Below are positions 23,509-37,801 of a DNA stretch of 64,000 bases, piece after piece; position 1 is the first letter of the stretch, and each line of letters opens with the position of its first letter. The notes beneath the pieces were generated by a model, which was not told the origin of the DNA, did not search any database, and saw only the letters and a list, made by a program, of their open reading frames with translations. Where the stretch lies: assembly GCA_012295275.1 (NCBI GenBank), contig CM022671.1:30643750-30707749 (forward strand), given 5' to 3'. The position numbers were made by a program, and so were the translations under genes. The DNA is from Chrysomallon squamiferum. Its lineage: Eukaryota > Mollusca > Gastropoda > Neomphalida > Peltospiridae.

Positions 23509-24838
23509 CAAACATTCTTTTTTTCACTTTTAAGTCATTCAAGATGGTTTAGCAGACTTTATAGATTATAATAAATAATTCTAGTAATTCTGTTATTTCA
23601 TTTAATGTAGTTGTAGGAACTGAACCCAAGATTTAGATGAGGTAGTTTTCTTTTGTGTGTGTGGTTTTATTTTTACATTTTTAAAATTTATTTTATTAAT
23701 GTATTTAAACAGAAAAAACAAAAATCTTCAGGATTTTTTCCTTTATTTTCTTTTTATTATTATTTACAGTAAATGTTTTCTGAAGTAAATTATTTGTATT
23801 TTATAATAAACTTTCGAAGTTAATTATGTACTTCATAAAAATTTGATAATTGTTTTTAGCCAAAGAATTTTTACTTCAGAAGAATTGAAATATTAATTTT
23901 GTTTTGCTTTATCTATATTTATGCATGGTTTTATATATTCTGATAACACTTGTAACATCCATATTCACTAATAAACATGAAAAAGACAAAGACCTGTTGA
24001 ATTTAATGTAATTATATTACTTTTGATCATTTGCTGAATTAATTTTAAATGTTTTTTTAACTAAAATCTCTCTGTAAAAATGTAAGGAATTAGGATAAAT
24101 TCTAAAATACCACAGGTTTTTGTTTTTAATCAGTTTCTGTTAAATTTATAATCTGTTTGATTTCAGATGAAAAGAAATTATCATTTTTTGTTAATCATTT
24201 TGCAAATTTTACAAAGGCAGATTTCAAATATCACTTTTTATACGAGACACTAAAACTGAGAAATTAACTGTCCAGAAATTGGGTTCACAGCAAAAGAAAA
24301 AATTAATGAAATGTAAAAACTTGTGTAACTGTAATTGGATCTGAAACTATTATAGACATGTATTTGGAATGTTCCTCTCATTTAAAAAAACCAAACAGAA
24401 ATATTAGAGGCTGGAGTAATAAATTCTGAGTACTAAACATAATTCTGTGACAAGAACTTAAGAAAAAACTGTGCAACATCAAGATACATCAGCTGTTTGG
24501 AAATAGAGCACAAACAATATCTGATACAGTTAGTAAGCATAAGCCAGATTGGGAAAATATCATTGTTATACAGAGTAATAATAAATAAAGAAATAAATAA
24601 CAACATAAATAAAATATATTTATTGATGTTAAGCAGTTAACATTTTTACCCAAGTGCATAGTACATAAACTAATTTGATATGTAACAATCAATAGTTTCC
24701 ATTCATGTTTTTTACTGACATACATTTAAACCATGACAAAAAACTACTTTGTTTCTCCATCTATCAAAAAAAAAAAAAAAAAAAAAAAAACTTTTCTGTA
24801 TAACAAAATGTGGAAAGGGAGATGAAGTAAAAAAAATA

Positions 24839-24915
<77 letters not shown>

Positions 24916-27414
24916 CAATTACTCATTTACAAATTTTAACATTATTTTTTTTTTTTTTCTATTTATTTTTACATTAAATCATGATCTTATTATGTATCTT
25001 ATAAATAATTTTTGATTTTTGATTCACCAGATCAGCACTGTTTCTGATTCAAGGCAATATTGTGGTTTTTAAGACTAAAATCTACAATACAGTATGTGAA
25101 ATTATATACATACAATATATAAAACTATGTCTGGTTTAGGTATGAATAAAATAATTAGATTGTCAAAACAATCATTTCTAAACACGTCAGTGAAAACTAA
25201 GTTACACACAACTTATAAACTTTACAGAATATAATACAATCAGAGAGTGTTTAGTGAAGTGAACAACAAAGGAAAAATATATAACAAAAACCCTCTGTTC
25301 ACCCTCCCAAAACACACAAACTATATAATTAAAAAAAAAATAATAATAATAAAAATAAATAAGTAAATAATAAAATAATATAATAAGAGAGTAGTACTAG
25401 TACAGCAGCAGTAGTAGTAGTAGTAATAATAATAATAAAAAGAAAAGGCCTTATGACTAATGAATAAAAAAAAATAACAACAAAAATAAAAAAAAAAAAA
25501 AATATAATGGAAAAGATGAAAGCACAAAGTTTCCTTTTATTAAATATATTTAAAAATAAAACAGGAAACAAAATATGAAATTAATTAAATTTCAACATTA
25601 CTTTTTAAACACTGATGTTCTGTGACCAATAGTAACATGAAATCAGATTTTTTAAAGACACGTACATTTTGATCATATATGACACACAACACACAAATGC
25701 AAGGCAAACTTTGATTTTTAGCAAAAATAAATGAACTAATCACAGGCTTGTAAGTTGATTTTAAACTGATATATAAAACAAATAAATAAAAGAAGCAATG
25801 GTGTAAACTAATTACATGGTTAAAATGTGTAACAGCCACTTGTTTTGATTTTAAATGTCTGTGATACATGCACATTACAAACAGTTTTTAATTTAACAAA
25901 TCACTTTGAAATGAAACCATTCACCCAGTTTTTATAAATTAGAAGTATACACAACCTCCACTAACAGGTTTTGAACCAGTTATACCAAGTTATCTGAGTC
26001 AGTCAAAATTAATTCATTGTACAAGTACAATGACATTAATATCTTGTACATGATATAATGTTTTGTATACAAATAGTTTTGTCTAAGAACTGTAAGCCAC
26101 TTTTGAGATTATATTTCTAACAGATGATAACATTAACCACCGTCCAGTGAATAAAGTACTGGAAGAAATTGTCTTTGCATTTTAAAAAGCACAGAAAATA
26201 TAAAAATTATTGCAATCTTATATAAAATTTAAAAACAAAACAATAACAAAGACAAAACCACCTCTTCAGTTTTAGTGGAAATAAAAGAGAAGTATAATAC
26301 ACAATGTATTTTAAATAAAAAACAAACTTCATGATAATAAAAACATTTAAACATTATAAACATTAAAAAGAACCAAAAACTTAATATGACTACAATATTC
26401 ACTGCTTGGTATTAATTGCATAATGTTCATATCATTAACATGGAAAACTTTTGATGCAAACTGATAAATAATCTGTAAAAATCATTCACCATTTACAAAG
26501 AGCACTTGAGGTTTTTATTTATTTATCACAATTTAAGTGGGCTTTTTTTCAGTAACAAAAACAGCGACATTACAACTTAGGTTTCTCACTGTAAACTGGC
26601 AGTTGTTAATAGGAATGTTTCACTGTGAGGTACTTTACATGTATCTGTAATTTCATACAGGATATGATAAAATATAGGCTGATAAAACTTTGAGAAAATA
26701 AGATTAAATAACACTAATAATCTTTATCTTTATTTTATGTATACACTACAAACTTTTAAAATCAGTTAATACGGTTTTCCATTTCAAGATACTTTAAGGG
26801 TATTTGTACTTTCCTGCCGATATATGACAAAAATTGGAGAAAATAATATTAAAATCCTATGTATATCTTTATTTTCTTTTTTCATATATAATTGTTAAAA
26901 TTTTATTATATATTTATTAACATCTTTTCAATTAGTTACAAGATGTTTAAGTCTATACAGATAACACATTTTAATTAGAACAAATTTCATAAGCAGATAT
27001 AAATGAATGGTACTTAAGATTTATACAATTTTGTTTGTAAAATGAAATGACGAAAGGAAGATTGTCCGATTAATAGTAATGTTTTCCAATTATACATAAC
27101 AATAATAAATAAAAAATAATAATAATAATAAAAAAATGAATCTGAAAATCAGGATCTGAAGAATTAGAAAATTTACTTGCACCCACTCTACTCCAAAATG
27201 ATTCTAGTAACTAGCATTACACACACATAAACTATTCTGAACTTAAATAATATATCTAACTTTATCTGAACTAATCATTAGAAAAAATATATGTATTTGT
27301 TTTTATTATTACACTGCTAAAAATAATCCTAAAATAATCCTCAATACTTTTCTCATTTAAGCCACTTTAAACTGTCAGAAAAAAAATGCATGATCCTTTC
27401 AGTAACAATTGCAA

Positions 27415-27454
<40 letters not shown>

Positions 27455-30100
27455 GTGACCCAGGTATAAATGCTGCTTTTAATGATACTCAGTGTATTAT
27501 TATTTGCTTAAACATAAATAAATAAATAAATAAATAAATTGGTTTGAGACAGAAGTAAAAACAACTTGGGCTTTAATATAGTTTATAAATTAAATTTTAA
27601 TTAATTAATCTTTTAAGTTTTAATACTGTTATTAAAATTTTATTAGAAATTTTGACAAATACAGATTTTAAATTAATTAGCATTTTCGATTAATATATTT
27701 ACAGTCAAGTAGAAATATTTATTAACAAAATTTTTGAAAGGAAAAGGGGAAAAAATATATCTAAATTTGAATACATAAAATAAAGATTTTAAATTAAAAA
27801 AAAATTTATAAAATAATTTAGCAGTTTAGATAAATATAATAATTAGTGGTTTAGATTAAACAGTATTTAAAAGAAACACACTTGAGATCCTATTTTATAA
27901 ATTGTTATTTACATATTTTTTAAAAACAAATGAAATTTTCAATACATACAGATGTTACAGAAAATTGTCATGTATACAAATAGATATAATTTATAAACAT
28001 ATAATAAGAAAAAAAAGAAAAATAAAAAAGAAAAATAAACAAACAAAAACAGGTGTTATTACAAACCAGCATGTGAACTTAAAAAATAAGTTTTTGTATA
28101 TATTAATAAATACAGTTACATTATTTTACACATGTATGTTACTGTGTAAATACTTTTATTTATTTATATATGCATATACATATACGTATAAGCAATTTAA
28201 TGTGTAGATATATGTTTATACTTATTTATACACCCATGATTTCTGTTCCCTTATACCCTTGAAAACAATCTGTAAATATACAGGTAAAATACTGAGATTT
28301 ATGACACACACAAACACATTTTAGCTGAGTTGTATTTATGAAAATGAATGTTTAAGGAAAAAAATATTTTCATATGATTTTACAAAACATGCACAACAAT
28401 AAAAACTATTAACTAAAAGTAACTAAATACTAAAAAGCTAGTATATGGAACCCAAACCCATTTAGATGAAATCTATTAACACAAACAAGTAGGAATGTCA
28501 AAGATGGAAGAAAACCTGGTCCATGATGATAAATTTACTAATTAATGAGTAATTAAAATTGAATTTTTATTCCTCAAAGCAAATTTCAAGTCTCAATTCT
28601 GAGCAATTTTATTGCTTTTTATCAATTTAAAACAACGTTATTCCAAGTAAACAATAAATGTGGGTTTTAAATTGTTTAGATTTCACAGAAAAAACAAATC
28701 TTGAGCAGACTTAATTCAAAGAAATGTAAATAAAGTATGTTTTATTATTAATATTATTCATAAGAATTTTTAAAATTGAGCATTTGTAATAATCTCTCAT
28801 AATCTATATTTTAAAAAAATGAACAAAAGAATTTAATTTTTTTTTTCCTAAGATCATTTATGTTCCAGTAAAAATTCATCTTACCCTTTACAACTTCTGT
28901 CATAAAAAAAGAATTACTTGAGCAGTTTGGCTTTACTTTTGAAAAAACAAATGTAAAATAAAGTTTCAAATTAACAATATTTCATGACCATGGAATCATA
29001 AAGAATATATTCTGTAATATTTAAAAAAAATTTTAAATCAAAATATGAAAAAATAAAAAAAAAGATGGTTCCAAAACAGGACAATTCCATACTTGATAAC
29101 AAAATGAAATTCAACAAACCTAATGTTAACAGTAACAAATATATATAGCTAATTATTTATATATGTATATACACAAGCAGCTTGGATAATATATCTATGT
29201 ACAATACAATCATCTCATAACAGGTAATGTAAATATTTATTTTTGCTAATTTCTCTTTTAAGAGAATATTATTTTTCTCAAACACTTTTTATGTGCTGTG
29301 GATTTTGTTAACAAAATAATTCTAACTTATCAAGGAATTTAAAAATATTATATTATTTATTGTTATTATCCATAATGCTCAGTTAAAAACTCTCAACTCA
29401 TATGGACCACTAGTAACATTATTGTAAAGTTAATTAAATCTGAATAACATTTTTAATATTTTGATTTATATTTTAAAGTCAACACAATTCTGTATGATGG
29501 ATACTTAAACACAAAAGTTTTTTTTCTTACTTTCAGTAACAATACTGACTGCAAATGGATGAAAAAGAAGCTGAAATACTTCCATGTTAATCACATTTTG
29601 TTCATGATTAGTTTCAGTTTGAGACAAATAATATTTTGCATATTAAAACCACATCAATAATGATATAGTGAGTTGTGACAATGTTACAAAAACACAAAAC
29701 ATTTCTTAAATTTTTTTTTAAAGGGAATAATGAATCACAGTATGAAGGTATAAAATTTTCCAAAAGAATTTTGTTTTCTCCTTTATCACAAAACATGTAT
29801 CTGACCTCCACTTCAGAATCCACCAGCATCACAAAACGTTTCATAATTTTATCTACAGTTTGCACTGATTTCAACAAAAATAAACTGAATTTATTTTAAT
29901 ACCTATATAATTTTTTCTTTTTTTTACAAAATTTTTTCAGTATATTAGGAAGACTTTAATTTCCTTGCATTACTATTTTAATTTATTAAACTTTTCATCC
30001 ACATTTCAAAATACAAAAAAAAAAAAAAAAAAAAAAAAATCATCTTCAGTTGCATCCCTTTTTAAAAATAAAGGGAAGTAACTATTGTAAATTTTGATTA
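23509..30100. other. Convergent intergenic space and 3' UTRs
   Basis: This 6.6-kb gap separates the stop codon of the plus-strand membrane-protein gene from the stop codon of minus-strand CPD, so the genes converge. Plus-strand AATAAA hexamers occur near 23565, 23803 and 23970. The region has a (GT)n array (~24845-24910), a (CA)n array (~27417-27452), poly-A runs and AT-rich sequence, much of which may be a long CPD 3' UTR. No convincing coding exon was found on either strand. Confidence 0.6.
24760..24912. repeat. Poly-A tract and (GT)n microsatellite
   Basis: A ~24-base poly-A tract (~24767-24790) is followed by an almost perfect GT run (~24845-24910). Confidence 0.9.
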
Positions 30101-31000
30101 TCAACGTTTGAGTAGTCTCCCATCATATAAATTATTTTCATCCTCGTCATCAGAGCTGTCATGGTATTCGTTAAACGGCTTCGTTAATCTCGTCTTTTTG
30201 TGATTTGTGAATTCATCGTCATCTTCGTCGTCATCTGGTTGCAGTCGATGGAAGCCAACATCGCTGAACCGTTTTGGTTTCTCAAACTTGAAGCAGAGAA
30301 TAGCAGTGATGACAATAATGATGAGCAGAACCAGAACTCCTGAAAAACATTTTGAGAATGATAAAATCTTTTTAAACTGAGCATTTATAATAATCTCTAA
30401 ATCTGATAATCTACACTGTAATAATGTCAGGTTACGTATGTTAACAAATACGATGCTTCTAAATTACTAACGAATTTAAAATGCATAGAACAAAAGCTGA
30501 GCTCACACAAAAAGCATGTATTTTATACTATTTTTTTGATTTTTTGAAATCAAAATATAAAAAGCTTATGATATCAAAACAGCACAATTGTACATTTGGT
30601 AACAACAAACTAGAAACACAACATTGCTGTCAGTTTGAATAAAAGTCTGTCAAAGGCTCTTCCTTTACAATTATCCTTGTTGTTTGTATATTACTGCTGC
30701 TGCTGCTACTACTGCTACAAGTATTACTATTTTACTACTACATTACTGCTCTACACTATTACTACAACTACTACTCCTCCTCCTCATATGTTTACTACTA
30801 CTACTACTACTACTGTCAGTCCTTTACAACTTGGGCAAAAACACATTTCTTTTACTCCAAAACTGAAGACAAATAATTAATAATAATAATAACATAATAA
30901 TAATAATAAAATGAAAACTCACCAGCTATAGAGATGGCTAAAAATGGTGTCATGCCAAATATTGTCCTTGACTCTTTCATCTTGACATCAATAAACTTGG
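30101..31000 (-). CDS. CPD: CPD transmembrane helix and acidic cytosolic tail
   Basis: Exons 25-26 encode a helix ([20 protein letters not shown]) split by a phase-1 intron, then a ~55-residue tail. The tail opens [13 protein letters not shown], equivalent to the GFHRLRQ of vertebrate CPD. It ends with a Ser-led acidic cluster ([11 protein letters not shown]) and an LYDG turn. Family knowledge: acidic clusters phosphorylated by CK2 guide furin-like and CPD proteins back to the trans-Golgi network. The stop is at 30101-30103. Confidence 0.9.
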
Positions 31001-34000
31001 ACTGGCTTGTGTCTGGAATACTGACAATCTGAAATTGTTTAAAAACAATTATAATTATTATTTTTATTTATTAATATACTGTCTTTCTCTAGTTTTATTA
31101 ATTAATAACAAAATTATTATTATTATTATTTTTAAATTAATTATTATTAAATTTTTAGGTGTAAATTAAATCAAAAACTAATAAATAATTAGAAATATAA
31201 TATTTTAAATATTAATATGTTTTGACTTGTCTTTTCATTAATTAATAATATCAGACATATTAATTTCACATGACCTTAACATAAATCATGTATAAAAATC
31301 ATACAATTAAGTTTAAAAACTTAAATTTACTTTAGAAATATTATTAATTTATACATATTTATTTTAAAAATGCAAATATTCTGTTAAAATAAAATAAATT
31401 ATTCATTTACGAGTAAACACTTTATTGTAAATTTAACAAAATCAGAAAACAGAAACTTAACATTTAGTTTAGAAACATTAATTTTAAAATACAAACAGTT
31501 TGCATATTTACAACACCTTAATATCAAACAAATATTAAAAATTTAAAATTAATGTTATAAACATTAAATGTTAAATAACGCAAATACGTGCATATTCATA
31601 ACATCTAAAGATAAAATGTATATAAAAAAATGTATGTTTAAAACTTACAGTTACTTTATCATCGTACTCGGGTTTGGTTATTTTCAGTGTGTACTCTCCA
31701 GGAGCCAGATACAAGTGGAAGCTGCCATTTTCATTAACCTGTGTTTGAAAGTTGGCTGAGTCGACAGTAACAGTAAACCCTTTTTTAACTTTGTCTTGTC
31801 TCTCGTCATCGATACTGCCATATATTCCTTTGTGAACCTGTAAGTAATGATGATGTCAAACAACAACAGAAGCAGTAGCAGCTACAGTAATTGCAATAAT
31901 AATATTTATAAAATAACAATTAAAGATAACTAAAAACTAAGTGTATTTATTAAAATTGTAAATGAAAATAATTGAAAAATAAATGTTTAATAAAATCATA
32001 AATGGAAATAATTAAAACTAAATGTGTTTATTAAAATTATAAATGAAGGTAATTGAAAAATAAATATATTTATTAAAATTACAAATAAAAATAATTAAAA
32101 ACTGAAAGTATTTATTAGAAAAACAACTAAGATAACAAAAACCAAATGTATTTATTAAAACAACAAATAACCATAATTAAAAAAACCCAGACGTATTTAT
32201 TATAAATATCAATCGAAGAAGATGCAAACGAAACATACTTCTTAAAATAATAACTAAAATAATTTAAAAAAAAAAAAAGTTTATTTATTTAAATAATAGT
32301 TAATGAAACTATTTGGTCTATGAAGATTCACCTCTTCCAAGATGGCCAACAAAGAACGTCTGTTTTCATGCCAGACTGTGAGTATTTGACTGGACTGAGG
32401 GTAAACACAACATCCAGTGTACACAGCAATAGATGGGATGTGCAGCATATCAAATGCATAATCCTGTTTAGAAATTAAAAAAATAATAATAATAATGCTT
32501 ACAAGGTAAGTAGATGAAAAAATTTTGACGTAAGAAATGAATAGATAAATGAATGTACTGGACAGAAATAAACAATTAAGAGATATGAATAAATGAATAT
32601 ATATGTACAAAATTTATGAATAAATAAAACATTATGTACAAGATATGAATGAATAATTATGTACAAGAGATATGAATAAGTGAATAATAATGTACAAAAT
32701 TTATGAATAAATGAACAATTATGTACCAGAGATATGAATAAATGAATAATAATGTCTAGGAGATATGAATAAATAAATAATTATGTACAAGAGATATGAA
32801 TAAATGAATAATTATGTGCAAGGGAGAAATGGATAACTGAATGTACTAGAAATGAGTTAATCAGTAATAATGCACAAGAAAGAAAGGATAATTGAATGAT
32901 TGTACAAAAGAGAAAGGATTCAAAATCAATTAAACAGAACTTACTAAAAGGCTTCCTGTGTTTTTATGTTGATTAAAAGCTTTGACTGTTCCATCTAAAT
33001 ACCGATCTGCAAATTCGACAAAAATAAATATTATTTAACTGTATCTAAACACATTTTAATATTAACGTATGATTATCTTTTATTATCAAACAAAAAAGAA
33101 GTATAGAAAATCAAAAAGAACATTTTTTTTTAAACTATTTGAAAATTGTGTGCAAACAGAAGCAGTAGGTTGTTATAACTGATTTTTGCTGTCTGAAGTT
33201 CAATATGCTAGACAGAATTATGAAGAGTGAGAGAAACAAAATAAATAGAGAAAAATCAAGGAACAATCAATTAAATAGCAATAATAATTTAAACTCTCAT
33301 TTTTAATTTTAAGATAATCTGAAGATAGTATTAATACAAATGTATTTTATTACAACAGTACATTTAATCTTATTTAAATATAGATAAAATCTGAGATTTA
33401 ACAAAATAACACAGAGAGCATAACTAACACAAAATATTTAAATTCTGAGAAGATGATATTGAAGTTTAATATACATCATTGAGACCAGAATATTTTTAAA
33501 TTCTCAGCATTTTATTTTTTCTGTTTTTTTATTTTTGCATATATCGCTTTCAATTTTTGTAATAGAACTATTGAAAAGAAAAAGGCATGAACTATTATTT
33601 ATGTTTTATTTTCATTGTTTTTTTCATTCTGATGGATTCTGACAGGTAGATCCTGTTTTTTTACTTCTTTCTATTTTAATGACAAGATAAATATATATAT
33701 ATATATTTATTTATTTACAATGTCATTAATGTAATAACAATATATAATTTAAAAAAATAATAAGTAATAAATATATCACTACAACAAACAGAACATATAT
33801 ATTTCTTACTTTTTGAGATATTACATCCTCCTTCAACTTGCATATTCTCATGATTATTTGCATAAACCAAAGCTAACTTTTTAAGTGTTGCTAAATCTTC
33901 TTTCTCAGTTTTATCTGAAAAACAAAATCCACAAATGAAAAATGTAATATGAAAACCAGTGCAATAATTTATTGTCATCTCTCTATTTATAATTTGATAG

Positions 34001-35257
34001 ACATATACACATACATCAAAAAATAAAATAAAATAATAACTGAATACTCAATAAAAAATAAATTTGAGAACTTAATGAAGCATGAATGTAAAAAATGATT
34101 AAATTTAGTTCCAAAATATAAAACTTTATCTTTAATTTGAATAACTGATAGCTTCACAATTTTACTTGATATTAAATTTACATTTAAATATATTTCACCA
34201 ATGTTTTTCTAAGTGAATAACTAATACAATTTTACTTGACATTAAAGTATACTTTCCAAACCCCCCTTTTTTTAACTTTTTTATTTTTTTTATTTTAATA
34301 AATAGATATAAGTTTTTCAAGTATTAAAGAAATTAATATTAACACACACATACATATATTATATAACATATAAAGTATATATTTTCTGTTTTTCTAGGTG
34401 TAAACAATTATTTTGCTAATTAATTTCAATTCATATATTCATAACATATCTTTAACTACATTATAAGCTGTTATTCTATTTGGATGAATATGTTGATAAT
34501 TTTAGTAATAAATTTATAATATATATAAAATAACTTCATCTTTATCGGCTTTTCTAAGAAGAAAACTAATATTTAGCTACCTAACTTCAATTCATACACT
34601 GATAACATATTTGGATAGATAACATGATAATTTTTATTAATAAATTTACAATACAGCTTTAATTACATTTTACCTATTTCACCAAGAGGAAAAAAAAAAA
34701 AAAAAACAATTCTGCCAATTGATTTCAGTTCATCTATTTATAATCCACCTTGAAGTATATTTTACCTGTTTTTCTAATAAATTCAAAATATACTTTTATG
34801 TAAATTTACAATGTACCATTTTTTACATTGTTACCTATCTTTTAAGACAGAAAATGAATATTTAGCAAATTAATTTCAATTCCTGAATTTATAATATACC
34901 TTTTAATATATTTTTCCCATTTCCCTAGATGGAAAGCACACCTTTGTAACACACCTTTAAGTATATTTTACCTTTTTTTCTAGGTGGGTAGGCTACAACA
35001 AGGTCTCCTGCTTGTAATGAAACACTAAGACTAAGGTCAGTCATGGACATCCATTTTGTGAGAGCAGAAATTTCTGCCTGTAGAGGAATCTTTCCATCAT
35101 AGGTAGAGTCTGAAAACAAAGTGAGAATGAAAGAAAAAAGCTTGTTACATGTTAATAAAAAGTGTACGATGATATAAAAGGAAGTTGATGACTTGTTAAT
35201 GTTGAGTGTAGGTTGCTATAATGAATATATTTTTGTTATTGACATAATGGTAATACT

Positions 35258-35295
<38 letters not shown>

Positions 35296-37766
35296 CCCAC
35301 ATGATATTCACACAAATAAATAATTAAAAAAAAAAAAAATATATAATAATAATAAAATCAACAAAAACAAACCAAAAACAAATTAATAAAAATTTAATAA
35401 AAATTAATAAAAAATAAATCATTAACAAAATCCTGATAGTTTTTAATTAATAGTATAAATTCATTTACTAACAACTTTTGTTAAAAAAAAAAAAAAAAAA
35501 AAATCATTACCCCAAAAAACCAAACAACAAATAAAATTAGTTATACCTGGGAAGGCCTCATCAAGGTCTACATTATTGAAATTTGTCTTTCCCTGCTGTG
35601 AATCACAGTTCTGTTTGGCTTTTTCTCCTCCATCAGGATTCAGAGATGGCAGGATGTAGATCCTTGTTGTTTCCAGTAGCTGAGAAATGTAAGCAGATAA
35701 CATACTCTTATAGAATTGTCATAACTTGCAATCAACACACACACACACAGACAGACACACACACACACACACACACAGATAAACACACAGAGATTAATGT
35801 CTAATAAATGACAGACAAATGTTTGCATCCTTGGATGTATATCATTCTCCAAACAATACAGAAATACCCAATAAACTTTGTGCATTCTTAAAATTCAATT
35901 ACATATATTTGTATGCTGAAATAACTTAACCTTAAATCCCTTAAATACACAAAAAAAATATACATCAAACAACTAACTAACGGTACTTCAAAAACACCAA
36001 TGATGGTTAATTACAAAATGAAAAAAAAATTATTTATTTATTTCTGTGTTTCTCAGGAGAAAGATTAGTTTTTAAAAAATTGTTTTGTTTTTACCTCAGT
36101 GATAGAAGAGTCTAAGTTGTACAGCTGACACAGATCAGTTGCTAGTTTCAGTAAGAGTTCTTTACCAACGACTTCATTTCCGTGAATGTTTGCAGTGAGC
36201 AGAATTCCTGGCTGGTACATCTTCGACTTCTTACCCATTTCCAGCATCCACAGGTAATAGCCCAGTGATGACTTTCCAATGCTGGAGATAACCAATTAAA
36301 ATTATTTCATTATTATATATGTGTGTGTGTGTGTGTGTGAGTTTTATGTGTGAATATATATTTGTATATGTTCATGTTCTTACATGTGTATGTTGGTGTG
36401 TGTGTGTGTGTTTATAGTTAAAGACAGATAAGTATATACATTATCTACATGGTTGCCATCATAAAATAACATTTGAAAGCAGATTTAATTTCTGCAGGCT
36501 ATTTCATCATCTTGATTCTAATATTAAACTTCATATGTTGTGAATATATTTAAAAAAAAAGAAATAAATAAAATAAAATAAAGGAAAGACAAAGAAAAGA
36601 AAATCTATAATCAATAAATCCAATTTGGTAAAATAAAATATAACTGAATAAATAAATAAACAACAACAGCGACAGTAATAAAAATAATAAAAGTAACAAC
36701 AAAAACAGTAATAACGTGATGTGCGTAGACCTACCTCTGCAAATTGGCTATGTCTGGACATGTTTCTGAAATGTTTTTAAGCAAAGATCTCATGTCTGCA
36801 TAGTTGTGATAGGACAAAGTGTTCACTTCTCTTTTCAACACAAAGTTCAGCTCTGCAGACTTATCTTTCTCTACCAGAACCTTCTGGTGCAGTGCTTGGA
36901 AACCTGAAACAGAAAAACATTTTATAACACAAAAGTGAAGACAGATTTTCACCTTGAAATCACAAATATTAGTTTTAAATCAGTGAAAAAATCATATTTG
37001 TTACATTTGTAGTTTCAGACTATTTCACTGTTAGACATAAGCACTAGTTTTGTTAGGAGTAGCAAGCTTTTGTGAAATCTTGACAGTTTCCATGTAAAGT
37101 ATTTTGTGTTTTCAAATACTATTACTACCGCTATTAATATGGCAATAATAATAATAATAATAACAGTATAATTACTACTGCTGCTGCTGCTACTACTACT
37201 ACTACTACTACTACTATTAATAATAGTAATAGTGAAAATGTGATAAATTTTTATTTTATCTTTAAAAAAGGGTACAGTATATTTTAAAATAAAAAAATAA
37301 TGCACAAATTATCTTCTATGCAATTATCTATGAAAAGATGCACTAATTATTTGTTTTGCATTTTCACATATGCAAACACACACACACAGACAATCAGACA
37401 ACTGCTGCACCTGCTGTATTTGCCTCTATCGTGTGAGCTCCTTCAGTGAGCAACACAGAAAAGTGCCCATCAGCAGAGGTGGTTAAAAACTTCCCATTAT
37501 CATCAACTTCCAAAATAGCTTCAGAAACTCGCTTCCCCATCTCATCTGTGACAGTGCCGTGTACACCTGTTAGAAATAAATAATTAAAGATAGGACAGAG
37601 ACTTGTTTTACATACCTACCTTGTTGAAGGATTCAACTAAACTGCTTTACATATATAGCATGAAAAGAATAGAACATAATGCAAAGCAATTTTGCGTCAC
37701 AGTGCCTTAAATGACAAAATGATTAGATTAAGTTCTTGATAAATTCCACATATATATTCATGTGTG

Positions 37767-37801
<35 letters not shown>

